A stretch of 17,236 nt of DNA from Candidatus Woesearchaeota archaeon CG07_land_8_20_14_0_80_44_23 (GTDB lineage Archaea > Nanobdellota > Nanobdellia > Woesearchaeales > 0-14-0-80-44-23). Made by a program: the position numbers and the translations under genes. The notes below the pieces were generated by a model. It had not been told where the DNA came from, did no database searches, and saw only the letters and a program-made list of their open reading frames with translations. The stretch spans positions 1-17,236 of the forward strand of contig PEXD01000079.1 in assembly GCA_002779235.1 (NCBI GenBank), given 5' to 3'. Within the stretch, counting starts at the first letter, position 1, and the number at the start of each line of letters is the position of its first letter. Shown piece by piece: positions 6,437-14,082 of the stretch.

Positions 6437-6802
6437 ATGAAAAAGGAAGTACTGGCAAAGCTTAATCAGAATGCAGAAAACGACGCAATAACCCTGAAGG
6501 AGATAATGGGAGAGGAAAAAAGCATAGAAAGCATAACAAACCGCTTTTCACAAAAGCTGACTGAGAGGCACGGCGCAGAGTTCGGAGGGGTGCTGCTGCT
6601 GAAATACAACAAACACGACAATAAGGTTGAGCTATACTGCGGGCAGATGAAAACCCCTGCAATGCTGTTCTCCCCCGAAGACATTGGAGAGATACCGCAC
6701 CAGGTTATGCTTCTTCGCGAGAGGAAGAAAAAGGAAGCAGAAGTGGCAGAGTGGAACAAATCAAGAAAGGTAAACCCTACTGATATTGAAAAAGAAGAGT
6801 GA
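6437..6802 (+). CDS. Unknown protein X inside the POR operon
   Basis: 121 residues from the ATG at 6437, chosen because GGTG (6427-6430) lies 6 nt upstream; a GTG at 6428 would add three residues. I do not recognise the family. The N-terminal half is predicted helical and charged (about 1-45). A short hydrophobic core GGVLLLKYN (about 50-58) and VELYCGQM (about 63-70) suggests a small alpha/beta fold, and the tail (about 92-121) is a charged helix rich in Lys and Glu. There is one cysteine and no metal motif. It sits between porD and porA, which are usually adjacent in archaea. Its position suggests a partner, assembly factor or regulator of the complex (inference). Confidence 0.75.
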   Translation: MKKEVLAKLNQNAENDAITLKEIMGEEKSIESITNRFSQKLTERHGAEFGGVLLLKYNKHDNKVELYCGQMKTPAMLFSPEDIGEIPHQVMLLRERKKKEAEVAEWNKSRKVNPTDIEKEE

Positions 6803-6812
6803 AAAATAGAAA

Positions 6813-7949
6813 ATGAGAAAGCTGATAGAGACAAGCGACGCAGTTGCGCAGGCGGCAATGCTGTGCAGGCCGCTTGTAATTCCAATGTACCCGATAACGC
6901 CCCAGACTCACATAGTTGAAAAGCTCGCCTCGCTGATAAGCGACGGAAATCTTGATGCAGAGATGATACACACAGAGTCAGAACACAGTGCCATGAGCGC
7001 GGCAATTGGGGCATCTGCAGCAGGGGTAAGGGTTTTCACGGCAACTGCTTCCCAGGGGCTCGCGCTGATGCATGAAGTTTTATTTATCGCATCAGGAATG
7101 CGCTTTCCAATTGTGATGGCTGTCGCAAACAGGTCTCTTTCAGCGCCCATAAACATCTGGAACGACCAGCAGGACTCTATTGCAGAAAGGGACTCGGGCT
7201 GGATTCAGTTCTATGTTGAGACAGCGCAGGAGGCAATGGACACAACAATAATGGCATACAAAATTGCCGAGAACAAGGATGTGCTCCTTCCAGTGATGAT
7301 ATGCATTGACGGATTCACCCTCTCGCACGTCTTTGAGCCGGTAGACATCCCTGAGCAGAAAGCGATTGACAGGTTCCTGCCAAAATATGAGCCGGGTGAC
7401 AAGCTGGATGTGAAAAATCCCAAGAGCTTTGGACCCATAGCATTTCCGGACACATTTGCAGGATTCAGGAAGATGCAGGATGAGGCAATGGGGCGCTCAA
7501 TTGATATCATCAAAAATGTAAACTCAGAATTCAAAAAGGCATTCTCGCGCTCATACGGCGACGGGCTTGTGGAAAATTACATGATAGAAGACGCAGAATA
7601 TGCGATTGTTGCCATGGGCTCTGCCTGCGGGACAGCCAGGGCAGTTATAGATGAGATGCGCAAAAAGGGCAAAAAATATGGCATGATAAGAATAAAGTGC
7701 ATGAGGCCATTCCCGCGAGAGGAAATAATCTCTGCTGCAAAGCCCCTTAAGGGTATCGCGGTGCTTGACAGGAACATAGGGCTAGGAGCAGGAGGAGCTT
7801 TATTCACTGAAATAAAAGCAATCCTTCCAGAAAAAAATGTCAATGATATAATACTCGGGCTCGGCGGAAAGGACATCACAATTGAGGATATAAAAAAATC
7901 ATTTGAAATAGCTGAAAAGGAAAACAGCAGCACTCAGTGGCTACTCTGA
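6813..7949 (+). CDS. porA: Pyruvate:ferredoxin oxidoreductase, alpha subunit
   Basis: 378 residues. The alpha subunit provides one side of the thiamine diphosphate and pyruvate site. Key elements: MYPITPQTHIVE at 25-36, HTESEHSAMSAAIGASAAG at 53-71 with the glutamate thought to activate thiamine, TATASQGLALM at 76-86, and ANRSLSAPINIWNDQQDS at 105-122, which is close to pyruvate-specific archaeal alpha subunits rather than 2-oxoglutarate or isovalerate enzymes. The C-terminal transketolase-like domain includes GMIRIKCMRPFP and LDRNIGLGAGGAL. Length is normal. No strong ribosome binding site is seen; GAGTGA at the end of gene X is possible, so translation may depend on coupling. Confidence 0.93.
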   Translation: MRKLIETSDAVAQAAMLCRPLVIPMYPITPQTHIVEKLASLISDGNLDAEMIHTESEHSAMSAAIGASAAGVRVFTATASQGLALMHEVLFIASGMRFPIVMAVANRSLSAPINIWNDQQDSIAERDSGWIQFYVETAQEAMDTTIMAYKIAENKDVLLPVMICIDGFTLSHVFEPVDIPEQKAIDRFLPKYEPGDKLDVKNPKSFGPIAFPDTFAGFRKMQDEAMGRSIDIIKNVNSEFKKAFSRSYGDGLVENYMIEDAEYAIVAMGSACGTARAVIDEMRKKGKKYGMIRIKCMRPFPREEIISAAKPLKGIAVLDRNIGLGAGGALFTEIKAILPEKNVNDIILGLGGKDITIEDIKKSFEIAEKENSSTQWLL

Positions 7950-7980
7950 ACTGAAAAAGCAGCAATCACACAAACGCAAA

Positions 7981-8205
7981 ATGAAGCATCAGATAATGAG
8001 AGAAGAAGAGCTGAAAAGCCGCTGTATCTACTGCAGCGCCAAAATAGAGCTGAAAAAGTGGAAGTCAGAATTTGAGCATTTCTTCCACTACAAGATTGCA
8101 GTGTGCGACAATTGCCACTGCAGGAACAGGATACGCGTAAAGTTCAGCGGCTCAGGAGAGGATTCCTGGGCAGAGGGGCTTGAAAAAAAAGTAATTGAGG
8201 GTTAA
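7981..8205 (+). CDS. Unknown zinc-ribbon-like protein Y inside the POR operon
   Basis: 74 residues. Cys15 and Cys18 (CIYC) and Cys42, Cys45 and Cys47 (CDNCHC) are arranged as a zinc ribbon or small metal-binding knuckle, with His33 and His36 between them. The rest is charged. An alternative start is the ATG at 7996; neither start has a clear ribosome binding site. It lies between porA (31 bp away) and porB (3 bp away), genes that are normally adjacent, so it is very likely co-expressed. A role in assembling the iron-sulfur or thiamine subunits, or in regulation, is inference. I do not recognise an orthologue. Confidence 0.75.
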   Translation: MKHQIMREEELKSRCIYCSAKIELKKWKSEFEHFFHYKIAVCDNCHCRNRIRVKFSGSGEDSWAEGLEKKVIEG

Positions 8206-8208
8206 GGG

Positions 8209-9120
8209 TTGGAAATCAAAATGATAATGGGACTGCCGGAAGAGGAATACTTTGCATCAGGGCACCGCGCCTGCGCAGGATGCGGAGCCGCGATAATATT
8301 AAGGCATGCGCTTAAGGCAGCAGGCCCTAACACAATTGTTGTCAGCGCAACAGGATGCATGGAAGTAGTCAGCTCGCCCTATCCCGAGACAGCATGGAAG
8401 CTGCCCTGGCTGCACGTTGCATTTGAGAATGCAGCTGCTGCAGCATCTGGAATAGACGCGGCCCTGAAAAAGATGGGAAAGAGGGATTCTGTCAACATAC
8501 TTGTGATAGGCGGCGACGGGGGGACATTCGACATAGGGCTGCAGGCGCTCAGCGGAGCTGCTGAGAGAGGCAACAAGCTTACCTACCTCTGCTATGACAA
8601 TGAGGCATACATGAACACAGGAATACAGAGAAGCGGTGCAACTCCCAAATATGCCTCCACAACCACAACTCCCTATGGGCTGAAGATACACGGCAAGACT
8701 CAGTTCCCAAAGAACATGCCATTCATAATGGCATCGCACGGCTGCTATGTGGCTACAGCCAACATCTCAGAGTTTATGGACTTTCAGGCAAAAATGAAAA
8801 AGTCATTTTCAAAGCCAGGAGTGAGCTACATTCAGATTCTCTCTCCGTGCCCGCCTGGATGGAAGAGCCAGACAGACCAGGCAGTGAAAATATCACAGCT
8901 CGCGTTCAGCTCAAGGGTAACGCCCCTCTATGAGATTGAGGACGGAAGAATAAAGATAAGCAAGGAGCCGGTTAAGCCTGTGCCTGTCTCAGAATACCTG
9001 AAAACCCAGCAGAGGTTTTCCCAGATGTCAGCAGAGGAGAGGGCGGAAATCCAGAAATTTGTGGATTCTGAATGGGGAAAAATCTCAGGGCTTGCAAAAT
9101 CAGGGTTGAAAATATTCTAA
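8209..9120 (+). CDS. porB: Pyruvate:ferredoxin oxidoreductase, beta subunit
   Basis: 303 residues if the TTG at 8209 is used; ATG at 8221 or 8227 is equally possible, and homologues usually begin shortly before the PEEE motif. The beta subunit binds thiamine diphosphate and one 4Fe-4S cluster. Cluster ligands are visible as Cys22 and Cys25 (ACAGCG), Cys50 (ATGC) and Cys214 (LSPCPPGW). The thiamine/Mg motif is GGDGGTFDIG at 101-110, with YDNEAYMNTG at 129-138. The APGHRACAGCG-like opening (here ASGHRACAGCG) is diagnostic. It is the last gene of the operon, ending 15 bp before the convergent UMP kinase gene. Confidence 0.93.
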   Translation: MEIKMIMGLPEEEYFASGHRACAGCGAAIILRHALKAAGPNTIVVSATGCMEVVSSPYPETAWKLPWLHVAFENAAAAASGIDAALKKMGKRDSVNILVIGGDGGTFDIGLQALSGAAERGNKLTYLCYDNEAYMNTGIQRSGATPKYASTTTTPYGLKIHGKTQFPKNMPFIMASHGCYVATANISEFMDFQAKMKKSFSKPGVSYIQILSPCPPGWKSQTDQAVKISQLAFSSRVTPLYEIEDGRIKISKEPVKPVPVSEYLKTQQRFSQMSAEERAEIQKFVDSEWGKISGLAKSGLKIF

Positions 9121-9121
9121 T

Positions 9122-9136
9122 AATATTAACAATATT
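9122..9136. repeat. Small inverted repeat at a convergent junction
   Basis: AATATT - AAC - AATATT fills the 15-bp gap between the convergent porB and pyrH genes. No T-rich terminator of useful length fits here, so the two transcripts probably overlap. Confidence 0.55.
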
Positions 9137-9816
9137 TATTGTACAAGGGTGCCCCTGAACTTTTTTCCTTCTATAACATTTGAGAGATTTCTAATGTCCT
9201 TTCCTATTATGTAAACCTTTATCCCAAACCTCTCGCACTTCCTGCTTGCTACAGGATCAAAGGGGGCATTCAGGCCCGGGTCCCATTTATTGCCTACAAT
9301 CTTCCTGAAATCCTTCCAGGAAATCTCATTAATCTTTTTTGCACCCCGGAATTTTTTCGGGTCCCTGTCATACACATAATCTATATTGCTGATGTTTATT
9401 ATTTTTTTCACGCCGAAATTCTTTGCCAGGAGCACAGCGTCATAATCAGTGCTGCAGCCCGGCTGATAGCCAGCCGCCACAAAAATCTTATTCCTGAACC
9501 TCAATCTCTCATTCGGATTTTTGATAACCTTGGAGTATGCATGTTCCTTGAAAACTGTTAGCAGGAGATGGGCATTCAACCGTGTTGAATGGATTCCAAG
9601 CCAATCCTTATCCACATCATGCACCTTGACTATCTTTTCAGCAGCATTCATATAGATTCTCGCAGTCCTTCCCCCGCCTGCAATTATTATGAATCTTTTT
9701 CCACGTCTGATATGCTTCAATATTGTGTTTCTGAATCTCTTCAGGAATTGCACATCAATATCTCCTGGAACAATTATGGAACCGCCAAGGGAAATCACAA
9801 CTGTCTCATTTTCCAT
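9136..9816 (-). CDS. pyrH: UMP kinase, archaeal type
   Basis: 226 residues from the ATG at 9816, chosen because GAGGTG, which overlaps the stop codon of the upstream gene, lies 8 nt before it. A TTG at 9831 is possible. It phosphorylates UMP to UDP with ATP. It belongs to the amino-acid kinase fold: SLGGSIIVPG at 9-18 (phosphate binding), AGGGRTAR at 46-53, GIHSTRLNAHLL at 74-85, GYQPGCSTDYDAVLLA at 117-131, NISNIDYVYDRDPK at 141-154, and APFDPVAS at 184-191. The short N-terminus and these motifs fit the archaeal rather than the bacterial hexameric UMPK. It is the last gene of a four-gene operon. Confidence 0.85.
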   Translation of the reverse strand: MENETVVISLGGSIIVPGDIDVQFLKRFRNTILKHIRRGKRFIIIAGGGRTARIYMNAAEKIVKVHDVDKDWLGIHSTRLNAHLLLTVFKEHAYSKVIKNPNERLRFRNKIFVAAGYQPGCSTDYDAVLLAKNFGVKKIINISNIDYVYDRDPKKFRGAKKINEISWKDFRKIVGNKWDPGLNAPFDPVASRKCERFGIKVYIIGKDIRNLSNVIEGKKFRGTLVQ

Positions 9817-9827
9817 TCTCATGCACC

Positions 9828-10475
9828 TCAAAAGCCAGAACCTGCCTTAATGCACTCGTCCTCGCTCCAGCAGCCCATCCAGCCGCCATCATTCAGATAA
9901 CCGGCGTATTTGCCTCTCAATCTTTTCATCTCATCATAGTTTGCAGCGCAGACATCATCCCATATATCAAAGTATATTGTGTCATAGCGCCTCTGCGGAG
10001 CAAAGTTGAATATGTCAGAATGCTCTATTAATACTTTGCTGTTGAAAATTATCTGCGAGGCAACAAGACGTATTATCTCAAGATGCTTCTCTGCCACTGT
10101 TATTGATTTCACCTCGGGCTTTTTCTCAGCCAAGAGCACCACAAGCCCCAGCCCGAGCCCGCCTATCAGCACATCTCCCCTGCATTTTTTTATGAATTCA
10201 TAATTAGTATAGAATTCCATAGGAGAATTTGACATTATTGTGCGTTCCAAATTCTCATCATAAAGCTTTACATACTCGCCGGGCTCAAGCGTGCGGTCCA
10301 CCAGCGGATTTGCAGGACGAGTGTTTGCCCTTTCCAATGCGCTCTTTTCAATCCTGAATTTCATTATAGAGAAGCGCTCGCCATTGCACTGGCTGAAGCG
10401 CGAAGAGAGTGACTTGAATGCCTGTTTGTCATTTGAGTATTCCAGCAGCTCCTCAATTTTAGGGTATTCTTTCAT
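9828..10475 (-). CDS. Rossmann-fold methyltransferase-like protein
   Basis: 215 residues from the ATG at 10475, which forms an ATGA overlap with the upstream stop. A longer frame to 10580 would overlap the transporter by 109 bp and is unlikely. The centre is a nucleotide-binding Rossmann fold: DVLIGGLGLGLVV at 101-113 (SAM loop), the acidic end of strand 2 at Glu129 (TVAEK), a probable adenine-loop acidic residue near 152-154 (HSD), and YDTIYFDIWDD at 164-174. The layout resembles spermidine synthase-like and class I methyltransferases. The first 95 residues are not recognised. The substrate is unknown. A polyamine synthase role is possible but the usual catalytic motif is not clear. Confidence 0.65.
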   Translation of the reverse strand: MKEYPKIEELLEYSNDKQAFKSLSSRFSQCNGERFSIMKFRIEKSALERANTRPANPLVDRTLEPGEYVKLYDENLERTIMSNSPMEFYTNYEFIKKCRGDVLIGGLGLGLVVLLAEKKPEVKSITVAEKHLEIIRLVASQIIFNSKVLIEHSDIFNFAPQRRYDTIYFDIWDDVCAANYDEMKRLRGKYAGYLNDGGWMGCWSEDECIKAGSGF

Positions 10476-10813
10476 GCTGTCCCTATGAGGGTCACCCCTG
10501 TAAGCACCAGCGTTATGCCCATCCACTTCCAGGCATTCATTCTTTCTTTTAGATATCTCATTGACAACAGAATTGTCCAAATATACGAGAGAGATACAAA
10601 TGGATAAAGCACTGATAGGGGGCCGAATTTCAGGGCAATCAGGAACGGAATTGTTGAAAGCCCATAAAGGATGAAGCCGAGCAGGAGTTTGTAATTTCTA
10701 ACAATCCCTTTTAGCGTGAATCTTGTTCCTGTGGAGCCCATCTTGAGCATGAGAGCGCCTGTTGAACCGAGAAGTGTTGCAAAAAGCGTGAGGGCTATTC
10801 CAACTGCAATCAT
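10472..10813 (-). CDS. Half-size EamA transporter, second of a pair
   Basis: 113 residues with four predicted membrane helices (about 2-23, 38-56, 61-84, 94-112). The segment GPLSVLYPFVSLSYIWTILLSMRYLKERMNAWKWMGI is typical of one EamA/DMT unit, as in the small ArnE/ArnF-type proteins. GGTGAGG lies just upstream. Its ATG overlaps the stop of the first transporter (ATGA), and its own stop overlaps the methyltransferase start, so it is co-translated. Members of this size work as dimers; with its paralogue it probably forms a heterodimeric transporter or flippase. The substrate is unknown. Confidence 0.82.
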   Translation of the reverse strand: MIAVGIALTLFATLLGSTGALMLKMGSTGTRFTLKGIVRNYKLLLGFILYGLSTIPFLIALKFGPLSVLYPFVSLSYIWTILLSMRYLKERMNAWKWMGITLVLTGVTLIGTA

Positions 10814-11202
10814 TTTTTCCTCACCTTAATGTTCTTCTTTGCGCTTCCTTTGGTGCTGCCTATTCCTATAAGGCTTATGCCGAAGAATATCACTGCAATT
10901 CCAGCCCACTTCTGCATGCTCATACTCTCGCCGAGAAACCGTGTTGAAAGGATGCTGACCCAGACAAACCCGGTTGAGACAAAGGGGTAGAGCACAGAGA
11001 GCTCGCCGTTCCTGAGCGCAATTATCAGCAGAACAGCGCCTACGAAGTAGGATGCAAGCCCGATTATCAGGGGCACATTTGTGATGATTGAATAAATATT
11101 GAGCAAAAGGGTTTTTGAGGCAACCTTGTAAAGAATCTGCCCTATTGATGTAAAAATCGTGCAGACAAGCACCAAAACTATCGCCCACAGCTTTGTCTTC
11201 AA
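10810..11202 (-). CDS. Half-size EamA transporter, first of a pair
   Basis: 130 residues starting at TTG (11202-11200), supported by GGGGGTG at 11217-11211, 8 nt upstream. There are four predicted membrane helices (about 5-26, 38-60, 67-88, 96-115) and a basic tail (KKNIKVRKK). The segment GELSVLYPFVSTGFVWVSILSTRFLGE closely parallels its neighbour, so the two arose by duplication. The split into two single-unit genes resembles paired SMR or ArnE/ArnF systems, in which both halves are needed. It is the first gene of the operon, behind a TATA box at 11238-11247. The substrate is not predictable. Confidence 0.82.
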   Translation of the reverse strand: MKTKLWAIVLVLVCTIFTSIGQILYKVASKTLLLNIYSIITNVPLIIGLASYFVGAVLLIIALRNGELSVLYPFVSTGFVWVSILSTRFLGESMSMQKWAGIAVIFFGISLIGIGSTKGSAKKNIKVRKK

Positions 11203-11237
11203 ATTTATTGCACCCCCGCTGAATCTTTGCTGCTCGC

Positions 11238-11247
11238 ATTTATATAC
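11238..11247. promoter_or_regulatory. Shared divergent TATA element
   Basis: ATTTATATAC reads as GTATATAAAT on the minus strand and places the transporter start near 11217, at its GGGGGTG site. On the plus strand the same element would start a transcript near 11270, reaching the Ca2+ ATPase through two short frames. Confidence 0.5.
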
Positions 11248-11271
11248 TTTTTTAATTCAATATCAAGAAAG

Positions 11272-11313
11272 ATGCAAAGTCAATGGGAGAAACTACAATG
11301 GAAAACTTTTTAA
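11272..11313 (+). other. Possible leaderless 13-codon upstream ORF
   Basis: MQSQWEKLQWKTF then TAA. Its ATG sits about 28 nt after the TATA element at 11238-11247, so a leaderless mRNA would begin almost at this codon. Such a short frame may arise by chance. Confidence 0.25.
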
Positions 11314-11348
11314 GAAGCGCTGAACTAAGCAGCTTCAAAAAGAGGTGA
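11298..11348 (+). other. Possible 16-codon leader ORF before the Ca2+ ATPase
   Basis: MENFLRSAELSSFKKR then TGA at 11346-11348, ending 1 nt before the ATPase ATG. GGGAGA at 11285-11290 could serve as its ribosome binding site. The arrangement would allow translational coupling; the frame has no membrane segment. Confidence 0.3.
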
Positions 11349-11349
11349 C

Positions 11350-14082
11350 ATGTTGGGTGATTTTTCTTATACAGAGACAGTAAGACAGGCAATGTCTTCC
11401 CTAAAGAGCTCTGAGAAGGGGCTTTCCTCCTCAGAGGTGAAGGAACGGCTCTTGCACTTTGGAAAAAACCTTATTCGGGAAGAAAAAAGGATAAGTCCCG
11501 TAAGGATATTTCTGAACCAGTTCAGGGATTTCATCATAATAATCCTGATTGCAGCAGTAATAATCTCATTTCTCATAGGCGAATACATTGATGCAGCCGC
11601 CATATTTGTAATACTTATCATCAACGCAATCCTCGGCTTCAGCCAGGAATACAGGGCTGAAAGGTCAATACAGGCGCTGAAGAAGATTGCAAGCCAGAAG
11701 GCAATGGTGCTTAGGGAAGGAAAGAGGCAGGAGATAAACGCCTCTGAGCTTGTTCCCGGCGACATAATATTTCTTGAGGCAGGAATGATAGTGCCTGCTG
11801 ATGCTCGGCTCATTGAGGCGATAAACCTGGAGGCGCAGGAATCAGTTCTTACTGGAGAGTCCAATCCTGTCAGAAAAATCACTGAGCAGCTTTCTGAAAA
11901 CGCCATCCTGGCTGACAGGACCAACATGACATTTTCCTCTACTCACATAACAAAGGGCAGGGGAATGGCGCTTGTAAGCTCAACGGGCATGAACACAGAG
12001 ATTGGGCGGATTGCACAGATGATAGAGGCGCCTGACACTGATTTGACCCCACTTCAAAAAAAGCTGAAGCAGCTTGGGGTTTTCCTCGGCTATCTTGTAA
12101 TTGTGGTATGTGTAATCGTGTTCATCGCCCAGATACTCAAGGACGCGCAGATACTCTCAATGATAGCATCGCTTGATGCAGGAGTGTTCAGGGAAAAGGC
12201 ATTTGTGGAGATGCTGATTAATGCAGTTTCCCTTGCAGTTGCCGCGCTTCCAGAAGGGCTTCCTGCAATAGTGACAATTGCGCTTGCCATAGGGGTTCAG
12301 CGCATGATAAGGAGGAACGCCCTTATTAGGAAGATTCCCTCAGTGGAAACCCTCGGCTGCATAAATGTGATATGCACCGACAAGACAGGAACTCTCACAT
12401 GTAATGAGATGACTGTGAAAAAGCTATTTGTTGATGAGCGCATAACAGGCATTTCAGGCGAGGGCTACTCAGCAGCAGGGGACTTCTCCCAGAAGTCAAA
12501 AGACCTTGAAATGCTCCTGAGAATAGGCGCTCTCTGCAATGATGCTGAGATAGAGGAAGGCATAACTGGGGACCCCACAGAGATTGCGCTCCTTGTAAGC
12601 GCAGGCAAAGCAGGGCTCTCAAAAAAATTCCTGTCCTTAAAATATCCGAGGATAGACGAGATACCCTTTGAGTCAGAGAGAAAGCTGATGACTACAATTC
12701 ACAGGGTTGCCCCAGAATCAGGCGAAAAGGGCGCTGGGAAGAAAATGCTCTCCTGCGTAAAGGGTGCGCCTGATATTCTTCTCAGGAAATGCGCAAAAAT
12801 AATAATCAACGGCAAGGAAAGGAAAATAACCAAGCAAGATAGGAAGAAGATACTTGAGACAAATGAGGTTCTCGCCTCGCAGGCGCTCAGGGTGCTTGGC
12901 TTTGCATTCAGGGAATTTCCGGGAAAAAAATGCAATGAAAAAGTGAAGAAAGAGGCAGAATCAGGGCTTACCTTCACAGGGCTGCAGGCACTGATTGACC
13001 CGCCAAGGGAGGAGGCGAAAAATGCAGTTGAGAAATGCAAGAACGCCGGAATAAGGGTTGTGATGATAACAGGCGACCACAGGGCGACTGCGGTTGCAAT
13101 AGCCAGGGAGCTGGGAATAGAAGGAGATTTGCTCACAGGAGATGAAATTGAAAAACTTCCGGACCTTGACGGCGTTATTGAAAAAGTTTCAATATATGCG
13201 AGGGTGAGCCCCGAGCACAAAATCAAGATTGTTGAGGCGCTGAAGAGGAAGGGCTACATTGTGGCTATGACAGGCGACGGGATAAATGATGCGCCGGCAC
13301 TAAAAAGATCAGACATGGGCATAGCGATGGGGGCCACAGGCACAGATGTTGCAAAAGAGGCGTCTGACATGGTGCTTACAGACGACAACTTCGCCTCAAT
13401 TGTAAGCGCAGTTGAGGAAGGCAGGATAATCTACGACAACATAAAAAAATTTGTGAGATACCTGCTTTCCAGCAACTTTGCAGAAGTTATGACAATATTC
13501 ATCTCAATACTGCTGGGCCTTCCGCTGCCCCTTATTGCAATACAGATACTCTGGATAAACCTTGCGACAGACGGATTGCCTGCCCTCGCACTAGGGCTTG
13601 AACCGGCGGACAAGGAAATCATGAGGAGAAATCCAAGGAGCAGGCGTGAGCCGATAATCACGAGGGAGGATTTTACAATAATGTTATTTCTGGGCATCGT
13701 GATGACTGTTGAGACGCTTCTCATTTTCAAAAGCTACCTTCCTGATGTCGTGCATGCAAGGACTATGGCATTCACAATGATGGTGATGCTTCAGATGTTC
13801 AATGTGCTGAACTGCAAATCCCTTGAAAAGCCGCTGCACAAGGCAGGAATATTCTCAAACAGGTATCTCATCTATGCAATATTGATATCTCTGGGGCTGC
13901 ACATTACAATACTCTACAGCCCGCTGAATTCAGTGTTTAATGTCATGCCTCTCGGGCTGCGGGACTGGGTAAAGGTGCTGCTGCTTTCTGCCTCAATAGT
14001 TGTAGTGGGAGACCTGATAAAGCTCGCAGCAGGAAGCAGGATTATGAAAAAAGAAGAGAAAAAGATAGCCCCGCAGATATAA
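11350..14082 (+). CDS. P-type Ca2+-transporting ATPase (SERCA-like, P2A)
   Basis: 910 residues with ten predicted membrane helices. It pumps Ca2+ out of the cytoplasm using ATP. Visible elements: actuator motif LTGES near 167-171, PEGLPA at 301-306 in helix 4 with Glu302, phosphorylated Asp344 in DKTGTLT, KGAPD in the nucleotide domain, and TGDGINDAP at 641-649. Site II calcium ligands of SERCA are present: Asn709 and Glu712 (SSNFAE), and Asn737, Thr740 and Asp741 (WINLATDG). The SERCA helix-8 glutamate (Glu908) corresponds to Gln815, so one rather than two Ca2+ per cycle is likely (inference). The start is uncertain: GAGGTG lies only 2 nt before ATG 11350, so the TTG at 11353 could be used. 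A Mn2+ or other P2 substrate is less likely. Confidence 0.92.
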   Translation: MLGDFSYTETVRQAMSSLKSSEKGLSSSEVKERLLHFGKNLIREEKRISPVRIFLNQFRDFIIIILIAAVIISFLIGEYIDAAAIFVILIINAILGFSQEYRAERSIQALKKIASQKAMVLREGKRQEINASELVPGDIIFLEAGMIVPADARLIEAINLEAQESVLTGESNPVRKITEQLSENAILADRTNMTFSSTHITKGRGMALVSSTGMNTEIGRIAQMIEAPDTDLTPLQKKLKQLGVFLGYLVIVVCVIVFIAQILKDAQILSMIASLDAGVFREKAFVEMLINAVSLAVAALPEGLPAIVTIALAIGVQRMIRRNALIRKIPSVETLGCINVICTDKTGTLTCNEMTVKKLFVDERITGISGEGYSAAGDFSQKSKDLEMLLRIGALCNDAEIEEGITGDPTEIALLVSAGKAGLSKKFLSLKYPRIDEIPFESERKLMTTIHRVAPESGEKGAGKKMLSCVKGAPDILLRKCAKIIINGKERKITKQDRKKILETNEVLASQALRVLGFAFREFPGKKCNEKVKKEAESGLTFTGLQALIDPPREEAKNAVEKCKNAGIRVVMITGDHRATAVAIARELGIEGDLLTGDEIEKLPDLDGVIEKVSIYARVSPEHKIKIVEALKRKGYIVAMTGDGINDAPALKRSDMGIAMGATGTDVAKEASDMVLTDDNFASIVSAVEEGRIIYDNIKKFVRYLLSSNFAEVMTIFISILLGLPLPLIAIQILWINLATDGLPALALGLEPADKEIMRRNPRSRREPIITREDFTIMLFLGIVMTVETLLIFKSYLPDVVHARTMAFTMMVMLQMFNVLNCKSLEKPLHKAGIFSNRYLIYAILISLGLHITILYSPLNSVFNVMPLGLRDWVKVLLLSASIVVVGDLIKLAAGSRIMKKEEKKIAPQI

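Noticed and set aside
9828..10580. Longer 250-residue form of the methyltransferase-like protein
   Set aside because: It would overlap the transporter gene by 109 bp; the ATG at 10475 gives a clean 4-nt overlap as at the other operon junctions.
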